Source of the DNA: CAYLLT01 sp964591605
GTDB taxonomy: Bacteria; Planctomycetota; Phycisphaerae; UBA1845; PWPN01
Length of the DNA: 38,217 bases
Reading direction: 5' to 3'
NCBI GenBank assembly: GCA_964591605.1
Contig: CAZQEN010000026.1
Coordinates: 1-38,217, forward strand
The position numbers and the translations under genes are program-made. The notes below the pieces were generated by a model that was not told where the DNA came from, did not search any database, and saw only the letters and a program-made list of their open reading frames with translations. Positions 25,101-31,200 of the stretch are shown here, piece by piece (positions within the stretch are counted from its first letter, which is position 1; every line of letters starts with the position of its first letter).

Positions 25101-25190
25101 CTGGCGATCATCACCGTGTTCGCCCTGTTCGAGAAGAAGCGGACGCGGATACTGCAGCTCATCGACGGGCTCAAGGGCTGGCACGCCTGA
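19191..25190 (+). CDS. Giant polytopic membrane protein (1999 residues, DUF2339-like N-terminal layout)
   Basis: ATG 19191 has GGAG eight bases upstream and starts with a membrane segment (LCPVIGVLAVVVFVVTLVG). Residues about 35-100 contain a charged coiled-coil-like stretch and 100-185 a long proline/alanine-rich linker. Then EEKNIRWGELIGGMLIVL opens a series of several dozen predicted membrane helices that runs almost without interruption to the C-terminus, with short basic loops. Layout and the opening motif recall DUF2339 'predicted membrane protein' families and large planctomycete paralogues, but the length is about twice that of usual DUF2339 proteins. No catalytic motif was recognised. 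The final basic helix (FEKKRTRILQLIDGLKG) should be cytoplasmic. It has its own promoter and follows the alpha-2-macroglobulin gene; a functional link is only conjecture. Confidence 0.7.
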   Translation: MEWLCPVIGVLAVVVFVVTLVGHGLWVLFSRVFGGSSARREWEKDVARTALPGTRESLAAARREIERLRRVGQLDLETSQKVLAAIDAEELGPLTVPVRPAPPLVPSTPPPIAASTRPPVESPEPVAAPTRFPEPTHSPDFRVPPAAVPPVRPAAPAPPVVPAAPIGEPRPVPEPRKALSAVLTAFMEEKNIRWGELIGGMLIVLCSTALVVSLWSQIAAVPFVKFFVFTAVTAALFGVGLYTEHRWKLPTTSRGILITATLLVPLTFLAISAFSKDAGSRDWLAFPAELLALVVFAGLLFWSAKVIAPQWPLCIVISVLGSSAAQLLIRRFVSGESEPGTLLWLGAVPLAFYGGAIAWMLWVTRTWPEIDRPRSNAVFLLVGVVSFAAVTTFGLLLFKSAHTVETLRRLSMLVALFGLAPVVTGLLFWQKVKAADLAGVRTAGTGIGVAGVIIMMLGIGLAWPQPSRLLPIAALDCVILAGVALMFEIPGAHIPAGLCLMLAYLLGVQIAYEELAWQASDPKQVLHALLSARSGSSLVVLAALFIASWRVLIRLGRARHGVMLAINAAIAAGLSIVLVSAYGFGRVDDHGTTWVYAIYAVGALAAAGFTGRTTVTWAGSVLLLLAFVQGIVYRYGPAHGITDAREGWQMALLAHASVAALILIAANRVQPRRRVDFRALFAERFWKSSLATSSLAILPLVLGLSIAVCGSASLRTLWLAAVWLALAWESQSLRLFSAFQAAVAGSLVLGIVSHLSDRTWFVESAHPLRDPRTLQAVGIGLTLLSLVWVGVRLGVRSAAGRAPATAGPHLAQAGRLLNPPWMSVDRATLLAMLLGMVGLSLYGLIPGLAEEFARTTAAAQRALAGGWSLAPHALGPGAWWLLIVLMIAFAAGLWERFERDSVLALVFLCGWTCVLLAGRHEGFGATASALRWYLGVFWILASTAVWLRRPLQRSAAALRWPEFDARSRGLSDAVRVLLILTAVVPILAMTTLRVGLALAGEPPVGPAAGSVFARMGDMLSYAVPLALVSAGLIGHALREQSPRYALAAGLVVNYTVTLAWLMSAITAGRHIGRVELVELVQLNTITAALYALAWLAERRWIARITLPAGSASSLLSVQVGIGLAGNILLLIPAAAWLITRPEHPGPAVAAVGDLLGWAALICGVGAAVWHALSSGKPIRLDMLSAFLLAIGSLIAFDVCRVDAGQWRGYHTLLVASAAVAWLVFALAHPQLRAWFDRSGVASRLEVGAEAWTGCLQFLGVITLLLAMRGVLSDPGRPWWSVGAIIALSVLAAAMAWSTRTEHYLYACALLFNLATSVWWLTRWWEAAPGRLAAPIIELIEVNTIALLAPGLCSLLMTLRGIVWQRKVVGAGVQALHAGAATVGVVALLGAIAVGIAADAQARPIHPSVVVGWLAWSAMTVLTLACLWDLSLGAVGQLVYLAGLGAVGMAMDQADLEPRWLLWGGVIALAIWSLLTNLLFLVRRPCLALAVRWRLPDRTLVGGGTPAAESWLVPASLSITAVAVVLGFSAIFDFDAKSLNRTESAAMAFRLIAALAVLVQTVGVGLLAHALQRVSLQQCALLLGAVAAIAIGWACVEPGGPNDSVLSRAVVLMVAVAVTTTLYGVVLSKLRRRETSWTQAGDRAMPWLVGAGIAALCVILGGEVFYQATRGFVPMGYPSILAVLLALIALVPVTLTFAIVPGRDPLGLSEAQRTLYVYTAEILLALMFMHIRLTMPWLFKGFFERYWPLIVMLIAFLGVGLSELFRRQNRRVLAEPLERTGALLPMLPVLAFWSAAGRSEVHYSLQLVVVGSLYAVLSVRRRSFAYGVLAALAGNGGLWYFLSRLEGYGLLQHPQLWFIPVAVSMLLAAYLNRERLEPAQMATIRYLSMGLIYLSSTMEIFLNGVKEAPWLPLVLAGLSVAGVLLGIVLRVRSFLFLGSLFLLVSLLTMIWHASANLGWTWLWYVAGIALGLAIITVFALFEKKRTRILQLIDGLKGWHA

Positions 25191-25214
25191 GACGGGGTGG
25201 TACGGAAATGTCAC

Positions 25215-25243
25215 TTCCGCCCGTGCCGGGAAACGGTTACACT
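25215..25243 (+). promoter_or_regulatory. Weak candidate promoter for the alkaline phosphatase gene
   Basis: TTCCGC (25215-25220), 17 bases, TACACT (25238-25243), about 95 bp before the ATG. The match is modest. Confidence 0.3.
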
Positions 25244-25339
25244 GTAGTTGATAGCTCAGCCCGTCGCGGACCGACCGCGCGGGCCGTCCCTGTCGTTGAT
25301 GGACACCATGGCTCACACTGCGAGGCAGGGGATTACTGC

Positions 25340-26929
25340 ATGTTCAGGCTTCATTCCGGGCGATGCCCGGTCGCTTGCGTCGTTGTGCTCGCCGCGGCCC
25401 GCCTTCAGGCGGAGACTCCCAGGAACGTGATCTTCATGATCGGCGACGGCATGGGCCTCAACCATGTCAAAGCCGCCGGCATGTACCTCAATGGGGCGGC
25501 GGGCACCCTGTCCTTTGAATCGCTCCCCTACCAGGCGCAGGTGACGACCTATTCGGCAAGCTCGTCGGTGACCGACTCCGCGGCGGCGGCCACGGCCATG
25601 GCCACGGGCTACAAGGTCAACAACGGCGTGATCTCGATGGCTTATCCCGGCGACGGGCGCGAGCTTCAGAGCCTGCTGGAGGTGTACAAGTCGCGCGGCG
25701 CCCGTACCGGCCTGGTCACGAGCGACGCCATGACCGGCGCGACGCCCGCCGGCTTCGGAGCCCATGAAAGCGACCGCGGCAACACCTCGCAGATCGCAGC
25801 CGACTACCTGAACCAGTCGCGGCCCAACGTCCTGCTGGGCGGCGGCGGGAGCGGCATGACCAGCGCGGCCGCCACTGCCGCGGGCTACGCCGTGGTCACC
25901 AATTCGTCCGGACTGCAGGGGATCAACACCGACGTAATCTCCCTGCTGTCGGGCCAGTTCGGCAGCGGCTCGATGCCCTACGAATATGACGGAGTCGGCA
26001 GCCTGCCTCATCTCTCGCAGATGGTGGCCAATGCTCTCGACATTGTGGACAACGATCCGGATGGGTTCTTTCTTCTGGTTGAATCGGGCAACATCGATCA
26101 TGCCGCTCACTCCAACGATCTGGTGCGCGATATCTATGAGACGATCGAGTTCCACCACAGCGTGCAGGTCGCCCTGAGCTGGGCCGCCGGCCGCACCGAT
26201 ACGCTCGTGGTCGTCACCGCCGACCACGAGACGGGCGGCATGAGCGCGCCGCAGAACCAGGGCCAGGGGAACCTCCCGATCGTCACGTGGTCCACCACCG
26301 GCCACACCTCGGCGAACGTCGGCGCCTGGGCCACCGGCGTCAACGCCCAGTACATCACCGGCACGATCAACAACACCGGGTACTTCCAGATCATCAGCGG
26401 GCCGGACCCGATCATCGCGCTGTCGCCGGATACCGTCGACCGCGCCGTCGACTGGGCCCGCAATCCGCCGTCCGGCGCGGACTGTTTCACGATCCGCAAC
26501 GCGGGCATGGGCACGCTGAACTACACCATCAGCAGCGACGTTCCCTGGGTCTGGGCCGACCCGGCCTCCGGAAGCTGCACCACCGAAACCGACACGATCT
26601 GCCTGATCTATGACACCGCTCTGCTCGCGCCGGGCGTTCATGTCGGCCACATCCAGGTTGCCGACGATCAGGCGTCGAACTCGCCGCAGTTGGTGACCGT
26701 CACCCTCACCGTGAACCCGGTTCCGGGCGATTTCAACGATGATCTGGATGTGGATCAGGATGATTTCGCCTGGCTGCAACTCTGCTACGCATCGGCGGGC
26801 ACGATTCCTCCCCTGTGCAGCGGCGCGGATCTCGACCATGACGGCGACGTAGACTCGATCGACTTCGGCGTCATGCACCGCTGCTGGAGCGGTGCCGGCA
26901 ACCCCGCCTCGCCGGCCTGCGTTCAGTGA
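25340..26929 (+). CDS. Secreted alkaline phosphatase with Ig-like domain and dockerin-like module
   Basis: The 529-residue protein starts at ATG 25340 with an AGGGG upstream and a signal peptide ending near RLQAE. The PhoA-fold residues are all visible: metal-binding IGDGMG (Asp36), nucleophile SVTDSAAAATAMATG (Ser80), ATPAGFGAH (Thr135 and His142), VESGNIDHAAHSND (Glu248, Asp253, His257), VTADHETGG (Asp295, His296) and TTGHTS (His322). It should therefore be a zinc/magnesium phosphomonoesterase active outside the cytoplasm. Residues about 350-460 are an Ig/BACON-like domain (CFTIRNAGMGTLNYTIS). The tail is a two-loop EF-hand module (DFNDDLDVDQDD and DLDHDGDVDSID) ending in PACVQ. Phosphatase fused to a dockerin-like tail suggests surface retention. 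The open frame extends upstream into the membrane-protein gene, but the signal peptide fixes the start. Confidence 0.9.
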   Translation: MFRLHSGRCPVACVVVLAAARLQAETPRNVIFMIGDGMGLNHVKAAGMYLNGAAGTLSFESLPYQAQVTTYSASSSVTDSAAAATAMATGYKVNNGVISMAYPGDGRELQSLLEVYKSRGARTGLVTSDAMTGATPAGFGAHESDRGNTSQIAADYLNQSRPNVLLGGGGSGMTSAAATAAGYAVVTNSSGLQGINTDVISLLSGQFGSGSMPYEYDGVGSLPHLSQMVANALDIVDNDPDGFFLLVESGNIDHAAHSNDLVRDIYETIEFHHSVQVALSWAAGRTDTLVVVTADHETGGMSAPQNQGQGNLPIVTWSTTGHTSANVGAWATGVNAQYITGTINNTGYFQIISGPDPIIALSPDTVDRAVDWARNPPSGADCFTIRNAGMGTLNYTISSDVPWVWADPASGSCTTETDTICLIYDTALLAPGVHVGHIQVADDQASNSPQLVTVTLTVNPVPGDFNDDLDVDQDDFAWLQLCYASAGTIPPLCSGADLDHDGDVDSIDFGVMHRCWSGAGNPASPACVQ

Positions 26930-26940
26930 AACGCGAGGTG

Positions 26941-26979
26941 AGGGGTTGGCGTGACGCGCATTCGTACGTCTCAACCCCT
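26941..26979. terminator. Candidate bidirectional terminator between convergent genes
   Basis: AGGGGTTG (26941-26948) is complementary to CAACCCCT (26972-26979), an 8-bp stem with a 23-base loop placed between the phosphatase stop and the larA stop. The loop is long and there is no strong T-run, so the call is tentative. Confidence 0.3.
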
Positions 26980-28302
26980 GGATTGCGCCGCGGATTCGGT
27001 TGTGGCCAGGAAGGGGATCGTCACCGGGCCTTCGGGCAGCACGCAGATCCGGGCCGACGGGCCATAGCGCTGCAACAGCGACACAATCGTCCCCTCGATG
27101 CTCCGGCACGGCCGCAGAAGACTCCGGGTGATCTGCTGGTCCGTGAGCCCGCCCGCGTACACGTAGACCTCGGCCCTGAGCTGGATGCGGGCCTGGATCT
27201 GCACCTGCCACTGATCCGGTGATGCGAAGCCGGGGGACTCCACCCGGGCCAGCAGCTCGGCCGGGCTCCGAGATTCGGCCAGCAACTGGCCGTAGCGCCC
27301 GTGCTCGGGAATGCCGTCCCAGCACTCGGCGGCGATGATGATCGCCCCCCCCTGCCGCACGACCTGGGCCGCGGCGGACATCCCCTTGACGGCCTGGTAG
27401 AGATTGAGGTCCAGCGGATACCCGGAATTGCTGGTGATGACGATATCGAACGGTTCGGGCACCGGCACCATTGCGCCGTCGCGCACGAACGCACAGCCCC
27501 GCTGATGGGCCGCCAGCAGCTCGCCGGCAAACACGGCGGTGATCTGCTTGTTGCGATTCAGGGCGACGTTCAGGAGAAAGTCCGGCCGGACCATCCGCGC
27601 CGCCTCGAGCATTTCCTCCCAGATGGGATTGCCGTGCGTGATGCCCCAGGCCGCCCTGGCGTGGCCGATCATGTCCGCGCCGTGGTTGCTCAACACGCTT
27701 TCTGCTCCGGCGATCGACGGCAGCACACCCTTGGGCCCGCCGGAAAAGCCCGCGAAAAAGTGCGGCTCAATGAAGCCGGTGAGGATCTTGACGTCGGCCT
27801 CGACGAAGTGCCGGTTGACCCGCACGTCGTGGCCGAGGCGGGTGCGGCCGACGTGCACGAGGTTGGCGTCATCGTTCGCGTCATGCTGAAGGCAGCGGTA
27901 ATTCGCGACCACCTCAGGCCCGAGCATGGTCCGAAGCTCGTCGGGGGTTTGCGGGCGATGCGTGCCGAGGGCATTGAGCAGCGTGATGTCGCCGCGCCGC
28001 ACGCCCGCGGCCTCCAGTTCGCTGAGCAGCGGCGGGAGCAGCCGGGCGTTGGGCGTCGCCCGGGTGATGTCGGTGTGGACCACGACCACGCGCTGCCCCG
28101 CGCGGACGAGCTCGCGCAGGGGAGGGCTCTCGATCGGCCGTCGCAGCGCTTCGACGATGGCCGCCCGTTCATCCGCCAGCCCGGCGAGGTACCGCGGCTC
28201 GATGACCATTGCGGAGGCCGGCACTTCGATCGCCAAACCTTCTTTGCCGTAGGCGAGCCGCACGCTTTTCCAGTTGGGTCGAGACATAGGTTGCTTCATC
28301 AT
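26971..28302 (-). CDS. larA: Nickel-pincer-dependent lactate racemase family protein (LarA-like)
   Basis: The 443-residue product has the LarA hallmarks: VVVVHTDITRATP (the DxTR motif), LLNALGTHRPQTP (His115), GFIEPHFFAGFSGGPKGVLP (His181 and Lys191) and LSNHGADM (His207). Their spacing matches the nickel-pincer residues of Lactobacillus plantarum LarA (His108, His174, Lys184, His200) with a constant offset of seven, so the cofactor site is complete. The family racemises lactate or other 2-hydroxy acids in the cytoplasm; the substrate here cannot be told. No larB, larC or larE cofactor-synthesis genes are in the window. ATG 28302 was chosen (ATGATG start); in-frame ATGs at 28299 and 28287 are equally possible because no clear ribosome site is seen. 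The 5' end is duplicated at 29586-29827. Confidence 0.88.
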   Translation of the reverse strand: MMKQPMSRPNWKSVRLAYGKEGLAIEVPASAMVIEPRYLAGLADERAAIVEALRRPIESPPLRELVRAGQRVVVVHTDITRATPNARLLPPLLSELEAAGVRRGDITLLNALGTHRPQTPDELRTMLGPEVVANYRCLQHDANDDANLVHVGRTRLGHDVRVNRHFVEADVKILTGFIEPHFFAGFSGGPKGVLPSIAGAESVLSNHGADMIGHARAAWGITHGNPIWEEMLEAARMVRPDFLLNVALNRNKQITAVFAGELLAAHQRGCAFVRDGAMVPVPEPFDIVITSNSGYPLDLNLYQAVKGMSAAAQVVRQGGAIIIAAECWDGIPEHGRYGQLLAESRSPAELLARVESPGFASPDQWQVQIQARIQLRAEVYVYAGGLTDQQITRSLLRPCRSIEGTIVSLLQRYGPSARICVLPEGPVTIPFLATTESAAQSRG

Positions 28303-28618
28303 AGCGTCTTTCGCCCGCCAGGACCGCAATCACGAGATACCCGTGTTGATGGAGAGACCTGAAGGGGAAACCAGAACGACGAACTCCGAATGTCGAAGAT
28401 TCGGCGCGGTTGGGGGTGATGGCTTCATGATGATCCATCGATGTCGCGCACCCAGGTGTGGACGGCGAGACTGGTCTCACCGGCGTGGGCGAAGCAGGTG
28501 AGGGGCTGCGTGTGAACCATGCGGAGACCGGCCGCGCGGTTGAAGCGGGCGATCGGCTCGTTGGTGCTGAGCGTCTGAGCGTGGATACCGGGCACGCGAT
28601 GCTCGCGCACGTCGGCGA
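28061..28618. repeat. Segmental direct repeat, copy A (larA 5' end to GNAT 3' end)
   Basis: This 558-bp segment matches 29586-30143 base for base at a constant offset of 1525 with no indel. By eye I find about six mismatches, five of them within the first 55 bases, while the central roughly 500 bases are identical. It covers the larA start region, the 122-bp spacer and the C-terminal part of the GNAT gene. Confidence 0.95.
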
Positions 28619-28675
28619 GGAAGCGCGCGGCTCGAAGGGGACGATGTCGAATTCTTCGCGCCGGGCGTCGGCCAT
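28425..28675 (-). pseudogene. Internally deleted GNAT acetyltransferase pseudogene
   Basis: The start (MADARREEFDIVPFE, ATG at 28675) resembles the first residues of the intact GNAT at 29950-30636 but is clearly diverged. The end (from ADVREHRVPGIHAQ to the stop) is identical to it. About 435 bp corresponding to the acetyl-CoA-binding core are missing, and the two remaining parts are in different frames. The junction falls at CTTCGAGC, a short sequence present at both presumed deletion edges (FE in the N-terminus and LFERF in the intact gene), which suggests a slippage or microhomology deletion. The product cannot be functional. Confidence 0.85.
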
Positions 28676-28829
28676 CTCTGGTGATCCTGTCATGGATGCT
28701 TCTCAGGGGCAGCGATCGCAGGATCCGCATGATGTGCGGCGGCACGCCCTGCACGAGCATGTTGACGAGTCCGTCGTCGCCGAAGCGTTTGAATCCGGTT
28801 TCCGCTCATGTCGCATAGAGGCTCATCGG

Positions 28830-29249
28830 TTACCCCAACAGCATCGCCACAAATCCAGCTTGCCGGAAGTGTGCATCTGCGGTCAACGCTTCGGTGATTC
28901 CACGTTGGTGCATGAGCACAAACGAAACACAATCGGTCAGCCCCCACTCCTTGTCCGGCCGCAAGCGATACAGCTTGATCGCCTCCTCCAGCATCGGTTC
29001 GGTGACGGGGCACAGCTCGTAGCCCTGTTCGGTTTCGACCTTCTGGAGCAGATGGAGGGCCTTGTGCCGACGCCCGAGACGGGCGTAGCCGTCAGCGATC
29101 TCGAACAAAATGGCCCAGTGGAAGAGGTAGGTGCAGCCCTCTCGCGTCAACTGGCGATCAAGCGACTTTGCGCGATCGTGTTATGGATCATCGCGGTTTT
29201 CCAGAGCGATGATGAAGCTGGTGTCCAAGAGCACCGTCCGCTGCGCCAC
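28830..29249 (-). pseudogene. VapC-type PIN-domain toxin with an in-frame stop
   Basis: Starting at GTG 29249 (GGAGG eight bases upstream, two bases after the antitoxin stop), the frame reads VAQRTVLLDTSFIIALENRDDP and then a TAA at 29183-29181 (codon 23). It continues in the same frame to residue 139 with DRAKSLDRQL, ILFEIADGYARLG, RPDKEWGLTDCVSF and ALTADAHFRQAGF. These carry the acidic PIN residues (Asp9, the Glu of FEIAD, the Asp of LTDC, the Asp of TADAHF). PIN toxins of this type cleave RNA. Length and order are normal apart from one nonsense codon, so this is a recent single-point inactivation, unless the stop is an assembly error or is read through. The part after the stop could restart at TTG 29150 but would lack the first catalytic Asp. 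Confidence 0.85.
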
Positions 29250-29251
29250 GG

Positions 29252-29488
29252 TCAAAACCTCCGGCCGGTGAAACCTTCGACGTTTTCTGCATTGACCCCC
29301 GTACCCCAATGCTCGGCATGTTGCTCCGCCCAATCAGCGAGGGGCGTCCTGGGCAGCCTGGCTTGCTGCGGGGCAGACGGCGAGACGGTCACGACGAGCT
29401 CCGCCCTTCCAGTTGGCACATCGGCAGGCAGGGTCAACTCCACGCGGTGGTCATCCTTGACATCTGCGGAGACGCGAAAGGTGATCAT
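29252..29488 (-). CDS. Antitoxin-like protein of a PIN toxin pair
   Basis: The 78-residue protein starts at ATG 29488 with AAGGAG eight bases upstream. Its N-terminal half (ITFRVSADVKDDHRVELTLP, then GRAELVVTVS) is a small beta-rich domain. The C-terminal half is an acidic, tryptophan-containing tail (LADWAEQHAEHWG) of the sort that wraps a toxin active site. It directly precedes the PIN gene with two bases between stop and start, the standard order of a type II module. It remains intact although the toxin frame carries a stop, as expected if the antitoxin is harmless. The family name is not certain; assignment rests mainly on position and size. Autoregulation through the upstream TATAAT promoter is likely but not shown. 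Confidence 0.75.
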   Translation of the reverse strand: MITFRVSADVKDDHRVELTLPADVPTGRAELVVTVSPSAPQQARLPRTPLADWAEQHAEHWGTGVNAENVEGFTGRRF

Positions 29489-29517
29489 GGCTCAACTCCT
29501 TCGTGGAACTCGCCCGC

Positions 29518-29523
29518 ATTATA
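29518..29523 (-). promoter_or_regulatory. TATAAT -10 box of the toxin-antitoxin operon
   Basis: On the minus strand a perfect TATAAT lies 29 bases before the antitoxin ATG. The region 17 bases upstream has no good -35 box, which may indicate need for an activator or an extended element. Confidence 0.5.
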
Positions 29524-29548
29524 GCATCCATCGAGACCCTCAGCGCTG

Positions 29549-29827
29549 TTACAATATCCGGCGAGCGGGCCCGGCGGGCGGAGCGCGGGTGATGTCGGTG
29601 TGCACCACGACCACGCGCTGTCCCGCGCAAACGAGCTCTCGCAGGGGAGGGCTCTCGATCGGCCGTCGCAGCGCTTCGACGATGGCCGCCCGTTCATCCG
29701 CCAGCCCGGCGAGGTACCGCGGCTCGATGACCATTGCGGAGGCCGGCACTTCGATCGCCAAACCTTCTTTGCCGTAGGCGAGCCGCACGCTTTTCCAGTT
29801 GGGTCGAGACATAGGTTGCTTCATCAT
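29549..29827 (-). pseudogene. larA 5' fragment (duplicated and truncated)
   Basis: From ATGATG at 29827 to about 29586 the sequence is the same as the first 80 or so codons of the intact larA at 28302, through HTDITRA. It then departs into PPAGPARRIL and a stop at 29549. It has a single Arg-to-Cys change (VCAGQR for VRAGQR). It lacks His115 and all later cofactor residues, so it is a non-functional relic of the segmental duplication. Confidence 0.9.
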
Positions 29828-30143
29828 AGCGTCTTTCGCCCGCCAGGACCGCAATCACGAGATACCCGTGTTGATGGAGAGACCTGAAGGGGAAACCAGA
29901 ACGACGAACTCCGAATGTCGAAGATTCGGCGCGGTTGGGGGTGATGGCTTCATGATGATCCATCGATGTCGCGCACCCAGGTGTGGACGGCGAGACTGGT
30001 CTCACCGGCGTGGGCGAAGCAGGTGAGGGGCTGCGTGTGAACCATGCGGAGACCGGCCGCGCGGTTGAAGCGGGCGATCGGCTCGTTGGTGCTGAGCGTC
30101 TGAGCGTGGATACCGGGCACGCGATGCTCGCGCACATCGGCGA
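29586..30143. repeat. Segmental direct repeat, copy B
   Basis: Counterpart of 28061-28618. The left edge abuts the promoter region of the antitoxin gene and the right edge lies inside the intact GNAT gene. Confidence 0.95.
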
Positions 30144-30636
30144 CGAACCGCTCGAAGAGAGCGCGGCCGATGCCGCCGCCGCGGGCCGGCGGGAGCAGGT
30201 TAAAATGCCAGGTGGCCGGGTAGCGGTCGCGGACCCAGGCGGGGAGCTCCAGCTCGCCGCGCAGGTGCGAGCGGAGCATGCCCAGGAGCGGCCGGCGCGT
30301 TTCGGCGCGGCGCAGGAGCCGTTTGCGCATCACATGTGCGAAGATGCGGGGCAGCAGGCGTGGAAAGAACCGTCCGACGTCCCGGATGTTCATCGTGCCG
30401 GTGAGGTAGCCGACGACGGCGCCGGTGCCGCCGCGCTCGCGCACAAGATAGGCATGCTGGGGCTCACGATCGGTGAAATACCGCGTCCACACCTCCGCCC
30501 AGACCCACTCATCACCGACGATGTGCGGCGCGGGAGCGCCCTGCCAGGCGGTGGCGGCGCAGATGTCGCGCAGGGCCTGGCGGTAGCGGGTGTCGAACGG
30601 CACGATCTCGAATCTTGTTCGCCAGGCATCGGCCAT
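29950..30636 (-). CDS. GNAT-family N-acetyltransferase
   Basis: The 228-residue protein begins MADAWRTRFEIVPFDTRY. It contains the GNAT acetyl-CoA pyrophosphate loop PARGGGIGRALFERF followed by IHAQTLSTNEPIARFNRAAG, the usual last strands. It transfers an acetyl group from acetyl-CoA to an unknown amine. ATG 30636 was chosen because the pseudogene copy starts at the corresponding codon. However, the frame is open to 30786, and GGAGGGG just behind the HNH stop would suit ATG 30777 or 30786. That start would give a 278-residue form with a helical N-terminal extension (MSISFDDLMERLEEALARKY). The gene follows the HNH gene on the same strand and may share its transcript. Its 3' end is the part duplicated in copy A. 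Confidence 0.82.
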   Translation of the reverse strand: MADAWRTRFEIVPFDTRYRQALRDICAATAWQGAPAPHIVGDEWVWAEVWTRYFTDREPQHAYLVRERGGTGAVVGYLTGTMNIRDVGRFFPRLLPRIFAHVMRKRLLRRAETRRPLLGMLRSHLRGELELPAWVRDRYPATWHFNLLPPARGGGIGRALFERFVADVREHRVPGIHAQTLSTNEPIARFNRAAGLRMVHTQPLTCFAHAGETSLAVHTWVRDIDGSS

Positions 30637-30798
30637 GGCTGGTAATGTTAGCCGGGACTCGGGACAGCTTCTCTTTCGACCCGTCTGGCCTGAGCAGATG
30701 GCCGAGGGTCGCTTGCCGTACTTCCTGGCGAGAGCCTCCTCAAGTCGTTCCATCAGATCGTCGAATGAGATGCTCATCTTCGCCATCCCCTCCGATCA

Positions 30799-31200
30799 TC
30801 ATGCCGGAAGGTCCCCAAGCTGGATGAGGAGTCTACGGTGTTCTAGGCGAGAGACCTCGTTCAACTTCAATACCGACACCGTCGTTCGGCCGATGGGCGT
30901 GCGTCCTTCGATCAGGGGACATCGCCATGCGAAGTGTTCGGACGACGATTGGCGGCGCGGATCGAAGAGCGGAGTCAATGCGTCGTCGAGCGGATCACGA
31001 CCCGCGATATCCGTGCCCTTGAAGGCATTGCACCAGGCACACGCCCAACAAAGATTGTCCGGCGTGGTAGGTCCGTTGTGTTTCTGGGAGCGAATGTGAT
31101 CGGCCTCATGGGGGATGATGGTGGCCGACTGAGGCACTCGACAGTATTCGCACCGATCTCCTGCCCGCTCGCGGACCTGCGCCCGCAGGGACTCATTCAT
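30799..31200 (-). CDS. HNH endonuclease
   Basis: The 133-residue protein has the zinc-type HNH core: RCEYCRVPQ (Cys17 and Cys20), HEADHIRSQKHNG (Asp34, His35), DNLCWACAWCNAFKG (Asn49, Cys51, Cys54, Cys57, Asn58). The two cysteine pairs hold a structural zinc and the Asp-His/Asn residues coordinate the catalytic metal, so it should cut DNA. Its ATG overlaps the stop of the preceding small gene (ATGA), giving tight translational coupling. No methyltransferase, integrase or intron sequence is nearby, so it is not an obvious restriction or homing enzyme. It could belong to a defence or mobile two-gene module. The C-terminal half (FAWRCPLIEGRTPIGRTTV) matches the usual extension of this stand-alone HNH subfamily as I know it. 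Confidence 0.88.
   Translation of the reverse strand: MNESLRAQVRERAGDRCEYCRVPQSATIIPHEADHIRSQKHNGPTTPDNLCWACAWCNAFKGTDIAGRDPLDDALTPLFDPRRQSSSEHFAWRCPLIEGRTPIGRTTVSVLKLNEVSRLEHRRLLIQLGDLPA

Noticed and set aside
23670..25316. 548-codon minus-strand open frame
   Set aside because: Antisense of the same membrane protein; no recognisable domain.
28169..28693. 174-codon minus-strand frame in repeat copy A
   Set aside because: Only its first residues resemble GNAT; the rest is an out-of-frame reading of the GNAT pseudogene, the spacer and the larA start.
29983..30645. 220-codon plus-strand frame
   Set aside because: Antisense shadow of the GNAT gene.
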